From Spirosoma aerolatum (GTDB taxonomy: Bacteria > Bacteroidota > Bacteroidia > Cytophagales > Spirosomataceae), in assembly GCF_002056795.1 (NCBI RefSeq), contig NZ_CP020104.1, forward strand, positions 817,001 through 881,000: a stretch of 64,000 nt of DNA, given 5' to 3'. The notes below the pieces were generated by a model, which saw nothing but the letters and a program-made list of their open reading frames with translations, was not told the DNA's origin and did not search any database. Position numbers and translations under genes: made by a program. This document shows positions 24,420-32,960 of this stretch, one piece after another. The stretch's first letter is position 1; each line of letters begins with the position of its first letter.

Positions 24420-26114
24420 ATGAACTATTTGTCAGCCAGTAGCTTAAGCTTACTGGTACTGGTTGCCCTGTCGGCTGGCGCTCAGCCGGTACCGCCAAAG
24501 CCGACGGCCGTCGAAACACCTTACGTATCGAAGGTCTGGGTATCGGATTTGGGAAATGGAATGTATAAAAACCCGGTTCTGAACGCCGATTACTCGGACC
24601 CGGATGCCTGTCGGGTGGGCGATGATTATTATATGGTGGCTTCCAGCTTCGATGCTATTCCCGGTTTGCCCATTCTGCATTCGAAGGATCTGGTTAGCTG
24701 GAGCTTGATTGGCCATGCGCTAAAACGTCAGCCACCATTTCCGCATTTCGAGAAAACTCAGCACGGCAATGGCGTGTGGGCTCCGGCTATTCGATACCAT
24801 AACAGGGAATTTTACATCTACTACCCCGATCCTGATTTTGGTATCTACCTCACCAAAGCGACTAATCCGGCAGGGCCCTGGTCGGAGCCGGAACTGGTGG
24901 AGGGGGGCAAAGGACTGATTGATCCCTGCCCACTCTGGGACGATAACGGCCAAGTGTATCTGGTACATGGCTGGGCGGGTAGCCGGGCGGGTATCAAGAG
25001 CATTATTACCATCAAGAAACTGAATGACGAAGGAACCAGGGTTATAGACGAGGGTGTCATTGTGTACGACGGCCACGAAACCGACCCAACCATCGAAGGC
25101 CCGAAACTGTATAAACGGAATGGTTATTACTACATCTTTGCTCCGGCGGGTGGGGTACCAACTGGCTGGCAGCTGGTGCTACGGTCGAAGGCTATCTACG
25201 GACCTTATGAGCGGAAGGTGGTTATGGATCAGGGGAAAAGTCCGATTAACGGTCCGCATCAGGGTGCGTGGGTCGATACCAAACCGATCAACGGTAAACC
25301 GGGCGAGGACTGGTTTCTGCATTTTCAGGATAAGGAAGCCTATGGCCGGGTTGTTCACCTTCAACCGATGAAGTGGGTTGCCGACTGGCCAGTCATTGGT
25401 GTCGATGCCGACGGCGATGGGAAAGGCGAACCCGTTCTAACCTATAAAAAACCGGCCGTAGGCAAGGGGTATCCGATTGTTACGCCACCCGAGTCAGATG
25501 AGTTTAATGCTACCAGGTTAGGAAGGCAATGGCAGTGGCAGGCGAATCCGAAAGGAACATGGCACACGACGAGCAATCAGGGATTTCTGCGGCTCTACTC
25601 GTATAAAGTGCCAGACGAAACGAAAAACAACTGGGATGTCCCGAATCTGTTGCTTCAGAAATTTCCGGCTGAACGGTTTATGGTGACGACAAAGCTGACC
25701 TTCAAACCCAACCCGAAGCTGGAAAACGAACGAACCGGGCTGATTATCATGGGGCAGAGTTATGCCAACCTGGTGTTGCGAAGTAGTAAAGATGGGCTGG
25801 GACTTGTCTATGGCGTTTGTAAAAAGGCATCAGAGGGGAAACCTGAAGAGGAGACCGTTCTCTCACGTATTAATCAGCATACACCCGTTTATTTCCGGGT
25901 TGCAGTAACGGATGGCGCAACATGCCAGTTCAGTTACAGTCTTGATGGGAAGAGCTTTACGAAAGCAGGAGATCCTTTTCAGGCAGAAGTAGGCCGCTGG
26001 ATTGGTGCCAAAATGGGCATTTTCTGTACTCGAACGAGCCAGAGTAACGACTCAGGGTATGCCGATTTCGACTGGTTCCGGGTTGAGCCGGTGCCGGGTG
26101 GCAGTAACTTTTAG
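24420..26114 (+). CDS. Glycoside hydrolase family 43 (beta-xylosidase/alpha-arabinofuranosidase-like)
   Basis: It is 564 residues from the ATG at 24420, which is followed by a signal peptide; an upstream in-frame ATG (24372) lies inside the previous gene. The five-bladed propeller has GH43 residues D60 in 'DYSDPDACRVGDDYY' (base), D168 in 'LIDPCPLWDDNG' (pKa modulator) and E226 in 'PTIEGPKLYKRNGYYY' (acid). A C-terminal concanavalin-like beta-sandwich (about 365-560, 'ESDEFNATRLGRQWQWQANP') is typical of beta-xylosidase-like members. It probably removes xylose or arabinose side chains from pectin; exact specificity cannot be read from sequence alone. Confidence 0.92.
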   Translation: MNYLSASSLSLLVLVALSAGAQPVPPKPTAVETPYVSKVWVSDLGNGMYKNPVLNADYSDPDACRVGDDYYMVASSFDAIPGLPILHSKDLVSWSLIGHALKRQPPFPHFEKTQHGNGVWAPAIRYHNREFYIYYPDPDFGIYLTKATNPAGPWSEPELVEGGKGLIDPCPLWDDNGQVYLVHGWAGSRAGIKSIITIKKLNDEGTRVIDEGVIVYDGHETDPTIEGPKLYKRNGYYYIFAPAGGVPTGWQLVLRSKAIYGPYERKVVMDQGKSPINGPHQGAWVDTKPINGKPGEDWFLHFQDKEAYGRVVHLQPMKWVADWPVIGVDADGDGKGEPVLTYKKPAVGKGYPIVTPPESDEFNATRLGRQWQWQANPKGTWHTTSNQGFLRLYSYKVPDETKNNWDVPNLLLQKFPAERFMVTTKLTFKPNPKLENERTGLIIMGQSYANLVLRSSKDGLGLVYGVCKKASEGKPEEETVLSRINQHTPVYFRVAVTDGATCQFSYSLDGKSFTKAGDPFQAEVGRWIGAKMGIFCTRTSQSNDSGYADFDWFRVEPVPGGSNF

Positions 26115-26163
26115 GTGATAAGCGCTTAATTAGCGTATTCGAGTGCAAACCAGTGACCTTCTC

Positions 26164-27114
26164 ATGAGCAGACAAATAATGATCAGCATCTTTTTTGCCT
26201 TTTGCCTATCCGTTTTGAATGCATTGGCACAGCCTTCTTCGGGTAGTTATCCAGCCCGACAGATGCTGTTGCGCGATGAAGGCCGCTCCAAACTGAATTA
26301 CATTGATCTGGCACATCCCGAACGAAATTATTACGTGTCGGTTCCGGCGGGAAGGGATCTGCAACTGATCGGGCAGGGGCGGGTAATGCTGGGCACGGGC
26401 AAAGGCTATGAAGAGCGCGACATCAAAACAGGTAATAAAGTGGCTGAGCTCACCACGTACGATGGCACCATTGCCGCCCGGCGTTTACGCAATGGCCATG
26501 TGATGCTCGTTGGATTGAACTGGCAGGGTAAAAAAGGAATCGTTCTGCTCGAACTGGATGCTACGCAGACGGTTCAACGAACGATCAATTACCCCGACTT
26601 CAATTATGTTCGGCTGATCCGCGAAACGGTCGATGGAAATTTTCTGATTACGTCCAACGACCGCGTATTTGAAGGTAAACCCGACGGCTCTATTGTGTGG
26701 CAGGCTCAACTGACCAAACAGGACAAAGCTCAACATGCCTGGCAGGCCCAGCGATTGGGTAATGGACAAACGTTGGTGAGTGGTGGGTATTCGGCCAATT
26801 TTCAGCGATTCGACAGGAAAGGGGCGTTTGTGGATAGTGTCGGCGGCCCACCCATCGTAAATCCACATTTTTTCGCTGGCTTTCAGATTCTGAAAAATGG
26901 TAACTGGGTAGTCGCGAACTGGCAGGGGCACGGGCCCGATCATGGCGGTAGTGGTACGCAGATTCTGGAATACACCCCGGCTGGTAAACTGGTCTGGTCG
27001 TGGAAGCAGGACGCTAAGCAACAATCGTCCATTCAGGGGGTACTGGTGTTGGATGGGCTCGATCTGAACCGCCCACATGTGGAAGATGCCCAGGGGAAAC
27101 TTGTTCCGAATTGA
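26164..27114 (+). CDS. Secreted beta-propeller protein of unknown function in the pectin locus
   Basis: This gives 316 residues from the ATG at 26164, with a signal peptide ending near 'NALAQP'. At least six repeats of the pattern 'RLRNGHVMLVGLN', 'TVDGNFLITSNDRVFE', 'RLGNGQTLVSGGYS' and 'ILKNGNWVVANWQG' suggest a six- or seven-bladed propeller similar to arylsulfotransferase-like or PQQ-like propellers. A 'GHGPDHGGSGTQ' segment could bind a ligand or metal. It is the last gene of the co-directional pectin cluster, 49 bases after GH43. It could be a lyase-like propeller or a binding protein. I do not recognise a characterised family. Confidence 0.65.
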   Translation: MSRQIMISIFFAFCLSVLNALAQPSSGSYPARQMLLRDEGRSKLNYIDLAHPERNYYVSVPAGRDLQLIGQGRVMLGTGKGYEERDIKTGNKVAELTTYDGTIAARRLRNGHVMLVGLNWQGKKGIVLLELDATQTVQRTINYPDFNYVRLIRETVDGNFLITSNDRVFEGKPDGSIVWQAQLTKQDKAQHAWQAQRLGNGQTLVSGGYSANFQRFDRKGAFVDSVGGPPIVNPHFFAGFQILKNGNWVVANWQGHGPDHGGSGTQILEYTPAGKLVWSWKQDAKQQSSIQGVLVLDGLDLNRPHVEDAQGKLVPN

Positions 27115-27260
27115 TATGAGTCCGCAAATTAGGTTGTAATGGGTTGGCCTACAAAGGGATATTGCTGTAAGATGGCTTTTTTTATACTTAAAGGACGACG
27201 ATGAAACCAGCGGCTACATTATAACTTACCAGACCAGAGCTTCTTACAGATAGTCTCTAT

Positions 27261-27291
27261 AACTGCTTCTGAACGTATTTCAGAAGCAGTT
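27261..27291 (+). terminator. Perfect 13-bp hairpin at the end of the pectin locus
   Basis: AACTGCTTCTGAA (27261-27273) pairs exactly with TTCAGAAGCAGTT (27279-27291) around a 5-base loop. It lies 147 bases after the propeller gene and only 22 bases before the MFS start codon. No long T-run follows (GCTGTTAAAAACG). It either ends the pectin operon or acts as a leader hairpin of the transporter gene. Confidence 0.6.
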
Positions 27292-27313
27292 GCTGTTAAA
27301 AACGAACGATACA

Positions 27314-28513
27314 ATGATTGTAACTCAACGAATACCAACTGAAGGTGTAATAAGAGCCCGAAGAGCGACTCAGTTGATATTTTTAGTCTGTGGTCTGGGC
27401 ATGGCTAGTTGGGCACCCATGGTTCCCTTTGCCAAAGATCGGTTAGGGTTAAATGATGCCAGTCTGGGTTTGTTTTTGTTACTGTTGGGGGCTGGTTCTA
27501 TGCTGATGATGCCGACGTCCGGCTGGCTGGTGAGCCGTTTGGGGAGTCGGCTTGTTATGGCTTGTGCTGCATTGGTAATGGCACTTAGCCTTCCATTGCT
27601 GTTAATCCTTTCCTCCATACCGAGTATGGCCATAACGCTGTTCATATTCGGGGCTTCCATTGGCACAATCGACGTGGCTATGAATACCCACGGCGTACAG
27701 GTGCAGAACCTATATGGCAAACCGATCATGTCATCTTTACACGGTCTGTTCAGTGTAGGTGGCCTTTTCGGTTCCCTAGGCCTGGGCGTATTGATTAAGC
27801 TGGGTCTCAATCCCATGTATGCGATCATCTGTATTGCCTTGTTGATGATACTGATTACGTTAACCCAGTACAAGAATTTATTTCCTGCCGATACTGAACG
27901 ACAGATTATGGATGACTTTTCTACGACGACTGAGGAGCCGGCCGAAGGTAAGCGATCGGTCAGTTGGTTGCATGGCAGCGTATTATTCCTGGGATTCCTG
28001 TGCTTCGCTGTTTTTTTAGCCGAAGGCTCAATTCTTGACTGGAGTGCCATCTTTCTGCGGGATGTCAAAGGAATAAACGTAGAGCTTGCCGGCGTGGGCT
28101 ACGCATCCTTTTCGATTGCTATGGCCCTGATGCGGTTAGTGGGCGATAAACTGGTGCTGCGTCTGAATAGTAAAACGGTGGTTGTAGGGGGCAGTCTGGT
28201 GGGGGCTGTTGGTTTGTTAATTGCTATTCTCAGCCCCTGGGTTTGGGGAGGGTTGGTGGGTTTTGTCCTGTTGGGTTTGGGGGTCGCCAATATTGTACCG
28301 ATATTCTTCAGTGCGGCTGGCCGATTACCCGGCATTTCACCAACCGTAAGTCTCCCCGCTATCACGACCATCGGTTATACGGGTCTCTTAGCGGGACCTG
28401 CTTTACTGGGTTTCATTGCCTACCATTTTTCCCTTTCTATGGCTCTAGGCTTCACTGCGCTGCTCCTGTTTGTAGTGGCTCTGGTTTATAAACTAAAAGG
28501 GAACCCCAGCTAG
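27314..28513 (+). CDS. MFS transporter (YbjJ-like)
   Basis: The product has 399 residues from the ATG at 27314, with about 12 transmembrane helices. The MFS loop 2-3 signature appears as 'GWLVSRLGSRLVMA'. The helix 1 region 'SWAPMVPFAKDRLGLNDASL' and 'IGTIDVAMNTHGVQVQNLYG' resemble YbjJ-type and fucose-permease-like MFS members. A transport role for a sugar or sugar acid released by the pectin enzymes would be attractive, but the substrate is unknown. A hairpin separates it from the pectin genes. Confidence 0.88.
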   Translation: MIVTQRIPTEGVIRARRATQLIFLVCGLGMASWAPMVPFAKDRLGLNDASLGLFLLLLGAGSMLMMPTSGWLVSRLGSRLVMACAALVMALSLPLLLILSSIPSMAITLFIFGASIGTIDVAMNTHGVQVQNLYGKPIMSSLHGLFSVGGLFGSLGLGVLIKLGLNPMYAIICIALLMILITLTQYKNLFPADTERQIMDDFSTTTEEPAEGKRSVSWLHGSVLFLGFLCFAVFLAEGSILDWSAIFLRDVKGINVELAGVGYASFSIAMALMRLVGDKLVLRLNSKTVVVGGSLVGAVGLLIAILSPWVWGGLVGFVLLGLGVANIVPIFFSAAGRLPGISPTVSLPAITTIGYTGLLAGPALLGFIAYHFSLSMALGFTALLLFVVALVYKLKGNPS

Positions 28514-28699
28514 AGTTTTTTTAGCTGATGATTACCCGTCCCTCTAGGGTTGTCGAGCAGTGGATAGGTGCAGCCGGTACCGAGACAGATGAATGAGCAT
28601 AGAAAACCTTCTGTTCGATATAATTAATTGACTGTTAATCTGATCTGTTGAGTTGAGTTCGATATTTACTTACTATGCGTTAGCATCAGTCAGGTATCT

Positions 28700-29164
28700 A
28701 TGAAGTCAATATACGTTCTATTACTGGTTTTTAGCTGTTTGGTTAGTCAGCCTATTCAGGCGCAGTGGAGGTTACTCTTTCGGAGCCAGGATATCCGTCA
28801 AACACCGGATGCAACAACGCTGACGGATACGCTGAATTCCATTACAGCCATAGAGTCGAGAGGTGTCTTAAGTAAATACCTTATTGTTCGTTACCGTCAT
28901 TCCCGGAGAAGGTTAATTGCAAAAGATTCCGTTTGGGGGTTTGTTGATGGATATGGGACTATCTGGCGATCGTATGAAAAAGAGCTTTTCGTAGTCACTG
29001 ATTTTAATGGGGGATGGGTTCAATATGCGATCAATCGCCCGGTCAGAACGCGTCTTTCTGCCATGTATTGGGCTCCAATGTATAGTCGCACATTGGATAG
29101 TAAAATTAAGTCTAGCTGGTCAGAGGCTATGGCAGACGTTCCGGCCGGCCATATGTTGCGTTAA
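28700..29164 (+). CDS. Secreted protein of unknown function
   Basis: The protein has 154 residues, with a clear signal peptide (MKSIYVLLLVFSCLVSQPIQAQ). The mature part has a beta-rich segment near 'DSVWGFVDGYGTIWRSYEKE' and no cysteines in conserved spacing. I do not recognise a family. It is followed 91 bases later by an outer-membrane barrel gene on the same strand, so the two may be co-transcribed. Confidence 0.65.
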   Translation: MKSIYVLLLVFSCLVSQPIQAQWRLLFRSQDIRQTPDATTLTDTLNSITAIESRGVLSKYLIVRYRHSRRRLIAKDSVWGFVDGYGTIWRSYEKELFVVTDFNGGWVQYAINRPVRTRLSAMYWAPMYSRTLDSKIKSSWSEAMADVPAGHMLR

Positions 29165-29255
29165 AAAATAAATGATTATGCCTTTATGTATATAGCGGAA
29201 ATGCTTGTGCAGCATCCATTTAAACAGGTTCTTTCACAACTTCTGTATCAACCAT

Positions 29256-29918
29256 ATGAAAACACTGACTTTTTTACTGTTCATGGTGGGCGTAGCGCCT
29301 GCTTTTGCCCAAAGCAAATGGGCCTTGTCGGTCCATCTGGCACCTATATATACGCATAGTGATTCAAAAATAACGCTCGGAGGAGGGCTTAATCAGCCAC
29401 CACCAGTATCAGAGTTCGTTATTGAGTCCAATGGACTAAGCTACTCATTGGGTGTTTCGGCCCGGTATGCCTTCTCGCCCAAATGGTCTATAACGACAGG
29501 TATCTGGGCTTCCCATGTTGCTACTAGTAAAACAGACGTTGTGCAGGATGGAACCCCCTATACGATCCGGTATACATACAATCATCCATTTTCGAATTTC
29601 TATAGTACCCCTTTGCTGATTAATTATCAGGTATTGACCAAACGACTCTCACCGTATATTTCACTCGGAACTACATTCAGCTTTAGAGGGAAGAGCTATG
29701 TTGATTTAACGGGTAATGGAGAATATACAGCCGTAAAAATTGGCAAACCTGTCGTGGTTACTCCCTTGGTAGGGGTAGGCGTCTTGTATAATCTTACGGA
29801 GCACATGGCCTTGATCGCGCAGCCTACAATTCAATATAATCTGGAATCGCATTCGGGTTATGACTACTATCATGCGTACTCATTGAGTTTGCAGGCGCAG
29901 TTGATGTACCGATTCTGA
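29256..29918 (+). CDS. Outer-membrane beta-barrel (porin-like) protein
   Basis: I start at the ATG at 29256 (220 residues), just before a signal peptide ending 'PAFAQ'. The frame is open upstream but without protein-like features. The mature part alternates aromatic and polar residues typical of an eight-stranded barrel ('YSLGVSARYAFSPKWSITTG', 'LSPYISLGTTFSF', 'ALIAQPTIQYNLE') and ends in an aromatic-R-F C-terminus (MYRF). It resembles outer-membrane-protein beta-barrel domain families of Bacteroidota. The ligand is unknown. Confidence 0.82.
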   Translation: MKTLTFLLFMVGVAPAFAQSKWALSVHLAPIYTHSDSKITLGGGLNQPPPVSEFVIESNGLSYSLGVSARYAFSPKWSITTGIWASHVATSKTDVVQDGTPYTIRYTYNHPFSNFYSTPLLINYQVLTKRLSPYISLGTTFSFRGKSYVDLTGNGEYTAVKIGKPVVVTPLVGVGVLYNLTEHMALIAQPTIQYNLESHSGYDYYHAYSLSLQAQLMYRF

Positions 29919-30090
29919 GTGCTATCGGGCGATTGTAGTCTACGGAAATGCACCTTTGTAGAGGGTATTTGTCGACGTTCTCGGCTCGTTTATCGATTCG
30001 TTGAGTTTTAGTGGTAATGGTACATACTAAGGCCGACACGTCACTGAAAATCAGAGCTTTTGCTAAACAAATTACGGGTTTTCTCCAGAA

Positions 30091-30115
30091 GCCCAGTCTT
30101 ACATTAAGATTGGGC
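30091..30115. terminator. Hairpin between convergent genes
   Basis: GCCCAGTCTTA (30091-30101) and TAAGATTGGGC (30105-30115) pair over 11 positions with one mismatch around a 3-base loop. It sits between the barrel gene (plus strand, ending 29918) and the ABC ATPase (minus strand, ending 30167). A T-run is lacking on both sides, so it is a weak terminator candidate usable from either direction. Confidence 0.4.
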
Positions 30116-30166
30116 CATCGATTATCAAGCAATGATCCTGTGTTGACACGAATAGCGCAGAAAGCC

Positions 30167-30853
30167 CTAGCGTATATAGCCGAAGTCCCTTAGTTGTTGT
30201 ATAGGGTGATCAAGCGGAATGGTGCGGCCGTTCATGTTTAAAAGGTATAGTCGATCACTGATTGCTAATACGTCCTGATAAGAATGGTCTGTCATCAGAA
30301 TGCCCTTGCGGGTTTTTAGGTCAATAAGCCAGGTCTTTAGCGTTTCGACATGCAAAGGCATCACGTTTGAAAACGGTTCGTCGAGAATGAGCAAGGGCGC
30401 TGGGCAGGAAAGTACCATGATGATTTCTACTAGACGTTGTTGACCACTCGAAAGGTCCTCAAATCGGTAGGATAACAACCCGGTCAATTCAGGAAAGTAA
30501 GTACGCGCTTCTGTTTGGTCAGATTGATAAAGATGGAAGGCTTGCCGGGCGGTCAAATGGCCTGGAACAAATTGCTTTTGAGGTAAATAAGCCAGTATGC
30601 CTCGGTGCTGGTACAGTTTACCCATATAGGTACCATCAATACGAACGGAACTGTTTTGCGAAGCCCTGATCCCATAAATGATCTCCAGCAGCGACGATTT
30701 CCCACAACCATTACGACCCAGCAATCCCACTAACTGCCCTTTGTCGACACGCAGATAGACGTTCTGTAGGATACGGTGATTAGCGTACTCTAGCCAGACG
30801 CCATCGACTTCTAATGTGGTTACTGAAGAATGAGACTTGCCAGACATACGCAT
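30167..30853 (-). CDS. ABC transporter ATP-binding protein
   Basis: It encodes 228 residues. Walker A is 'GLLGRNGCGKSS', the Q-loop region 'LAYLPQKQ', the ABC signature 'DLSSGQQRLVEI', Walker B 'PLLILDEPF' and the H-switch 'ILMTDHSYQD'. The signature has LSSGQ in place of LSGGQ. The gene start overlaps the 3' end of the membrane protein gene by 34 bases, so the two are translationally coupled. The ATPase probably powers export or release of an unknown substrate. An alternative ATG is six bases downstream (30847). Confidence 0.92.
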   Translation of the reverse strand: MRMSGKSHSSVTTLEVDGVWLEYANHRILQNVYLRVDKGQLVGLLGRNGCGKSSLLEIIYGIRASQNSSVRIDGTYMGKLYQHRGILAYLPQKQFVPGHLTARQAFHLYQSDQTEARTYFPELTGLLSYRFEDLSSGQQRLVEIIMVLSCPAPLLILDEPFSNVMPLHVETLKTWLIDLKTRKGILMTDHSYQDVLAISDRLYLLNMNGRTIPLDHPIQQLRDFGYIR

Positions 30854-31140
30854 AGAGCAACGAGTAAAATGTCAATGATATAAACGCCACTCGCTAACTG
30901 GATTTCGGATAAACCAAAGTGATGATAAAAGACAAATCCTTTTCGATTCGTTAACCGAAACAAGTACCAGATTAAGAGTTGAGATAGACCTCGTAACCAG
31001 AAAAATTTAGTGACGAAGGATAGAAATTGGTCCGACTTAAGGGTAGGGTATCCGGCCACAAGCCACATCAGTACCGAGACAGCTATTGTTAGCGGGCATA
31101 ATTGTCTGTACAGGATCAGTAGAACACGAAGGCGTAGCAT
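30820..31140 (-). CDS. Small membrane protein, likely partner of the adjacent ABC ATPase
   Basis: This is a 106-residue protein with three hydrophobic segments (about 8-30, 48-64, 85-105). The pattern 'MLRLRVLLILYRQLCPLTIA' gives a basic N-terminus at the inner face. It overlaps the ATPase gene and is most likely the membrane part of a very small ABC system. No ABC-2 or MacB motif is visible, so it may be an unusual permease or an accessory protein. No family is recognised. Confidence 0.65.
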   Translation of the reverse strand: MLRLRVLLILYRQLCPLTIAVSVLMWLVAGYPTLKSDQFLSFVTKFFWLRGLSQLLIWYLFRLTNRKGFVFYHHFGLSEIQLASGVYIIDILLVALCVCLASLILQ

Positions 31141-31213
31141 GCAGGAAAGATATTTCGTTTTGCTACGCCAATGAAGAAATTAAGAAGCTTTAACGCTGAG
31201 AATGAATAACCAG

Positions 31214-31265
31214 AAAGCGCCAGCCTATACCTGCATCTGGCAGGGCATAGGCTGGCGCTTTTTCT
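31214..31265. terminator. Strong 15-bp hairpin after the M28 peptidase
   Basis: AAAGCGCCAGCCTAT (31214-31228) pairs exactly with ATAGGCTGGCGCTTT (31247-31261), and an inner CCTG/CAGG stem (31230-31233, 31241-31244) caps it. It lies just beyond the peptidase stop, on the minus strand, and before the ABC membrane gene. The T-tract is better on the plus strand (TTTTTCTTTT), so it may be bidirectional. Confidence 0.8.
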
Positions 31266-31279
31266 TTTGGATTGAGTGC

Positions 31280-32875
31280 TTATTGTTTATTGCTGTCTAC
31301 GACGAGTCGCTGGTCGCGGTTGGCGATGTCCCAGGCGGTGTAAAAAACCAGCCGGGCCGATTTTTCGGCTAGCTTGAAATCAATCTTTTCGATGTCGTCG
31401 GTCGGTTTATGGTAGTCAGGGTGCAAACCGTTGAAATAGAAAATAATGGGAATCTGGTGTTTGGCGAAGTTGTAGTGGTCAGAACGATAATAAATACGCT
31501 GGGGGTCCTGCGGATCGTTGTATTTATAATCGAGTTCCATGCCGATGTACTTCTTGTTGGTCTCTTCGCTGATCTTGTGCAGGTCTGACGAAAGTTTGTC
31601 GGAGCCAATCACGTAGATATAATTCGACGATTTTCCCTCATGCAGATCATCGACCCGACCTACCATATCGATGTTCAGATCCGCAACAGTCTTATCAAGG
31701 GGTAATACCGGGCTCATATCGGCATAGTATTGCGAACCTAACAAGCCTTTTTCTTCGCCCGAAACTGTCAGGAATAGAATTGACCGACGAGGACCTTTTC
31801 CAGCGGTTTTGGCTTTGGCAAATGCCTGAGCAATCTCCAGCACCGATACCGTACCCGATCCATCGTCGTTGGCACCGTTGTTGATCTGTCCATCAGGGCT
31901 GATGCCAATGTGGTCATAATGAGAAGAAACCACAAGTACTTCGTCTTTTTTGTCAGTCCCTTCCAGGAAGCCCAGCACATTCGACGACTGCGTTTTTTCT
32001 TCTACGCGGTCGGCTTTCATACGAATCGTTCCGGCGAGCGAGGACGCAACAGGCTTGGCTGCCTGGGCCAGTTGTTCAGTCGTTTGATTGAGCGTAGCTG
32101 TAGTTGTGTTGAGCAACGCCGACGCCATATCGGTCGTAATCAGAAAAACGCCAACGGAGCTTACATTTTCGGCTCCTGGTTTCAGCATTAGCCGATTCAT
32201 ACGACCCTGCATAGCACCCCGTTGCGCCATAAGTTGTTTGAACGCTTCGGGCGAATCGGTCGAAACGATAAACACCTGAGCAGCTCCTTTGTCTTTGGCC
32301 AGCAAACTTTTAGCTCGCCAGCCATTTGCACCACCCCATTTAGACGATTCGGACGAGCCACTAATCAGTTTCTTACCGTCGGCCGTTTTCGGCTCATCGT
32401 CCAGCATCACCACAGCTTTGCCCGAAACGTTGCGTCCGGCATAATCGTCGTAACTAGACTCGCCAATGCCGTAGCCGACAAAAATGGTTTCGTAAGTAGT
32501 TTCGCTGGGCAGGTAAAGCAGCCCATTGGGGATAAAATCTTTCTGGTTTTCAAAGCGTTTGCCACCCGCGTTCACATAAAAGTCGCCCCACGTTTTTCGG
32601 TACAGCGTAAAGGGTTGCTGATAGCCCATTTTGCCATCTTCGGTTTTTACAATTGGCTTAAGGCCTTCTGCGGCAAACTGGCTGGCAATGTATTCGGCGG
32701 CTTTCCGCTGCCCACGCGTGCCTGTTTCGCGCCCTTCCATATCGTCGGCCGCTAGCACGCGAAGATTTTTTTCGAGATCAGCAGCCGTAATCGTATTGGC
32801 GAATTTTTCCTGGGCCAAACAAAGGCCAGGCAGCAAAATCAGACCAGCTGCCAGGGTAAGTTGATGAGAGGTCAT
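31280..32875 (-). CDS. Secreted M28-family metallopeptidase
   Basis: A 531-residue protein with a signal peptide ending 'LCLAQ'. A protease-associated-like insertion lies in the middle. The M28 zinc site is complete: H319 in 'SSHYDHIG', D337 in 'NGANDDGSG', the general base and ligand pair in 'SGEEKGLLGS', Asp in 'NIDMVGR' and His in 'PDYHKPTDD'. It is an aminopeptidase-like exopeptidase of the periplasm or surface. The gene is alone on the minus strand between a hairpin at its 3' end and the flippase gene. Confidence 0.93.
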   Translation of the reverse strand: MTSHQLTLAAGLILLPGLCLAQEKFANTITAADLEKNLRVLAADDMEGRETGTRGQRKAAEYIASQFAAEGLKPIVKTEDGKMGYQQPFTLYRKTWGDFYVNAGGKRFENQKDFIPNGLLYLPSETTYETIFVGYGIGESSYDDYAGRNVSGKAVVMLDDEPKTADGKKLISGSSESSKWGGANGWRAKSLLAKDKGAAQVFIVSTDSPEAFKQLMAQRGAMQGRMNRLMLKPGAENVSSVGVFLITTDMASALLNTTTATLNQTTEQLAQAAKPVASSLAGTIRMKADRVEEKTQSSNVLGFLEGTDKKDEVLVVSSHYDHIGISPDGQINNGANDDGSGTVSVLEIAQAFAKAKTAGKGPRRSILFLTVSGEEKGLLGSQYYADMSPVLPLDKTVADLNIDMVGRVDDLHEGKSSNYIYVIGSDKLSSDLHKISEETNKKYIGMELDYKYNDPQDPQRIYYRSDHYNFAKHQIPIIFYFNGLHPDYHKPTDDIEKIDFKLAEKSARLVFYTAWDIANRDQRLVVDSNKQ

Positions 32876-32960
32876 GTAATCCAGTTAATTTGATCGGGTA
32901 TTTTTTAGCTACGAATGTACGATGCAATCATGGAAAGATTTCAGGCCGTTTTGCTGATCG

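Noticed and set aside
27370..28068. Open frame of 232 codons antisense to the MFS transporter
   Set aside because: The translation is low-complexity (P/N/S/R rich), the mirror of hydrophobic helices; the plus-strand gene is certain.
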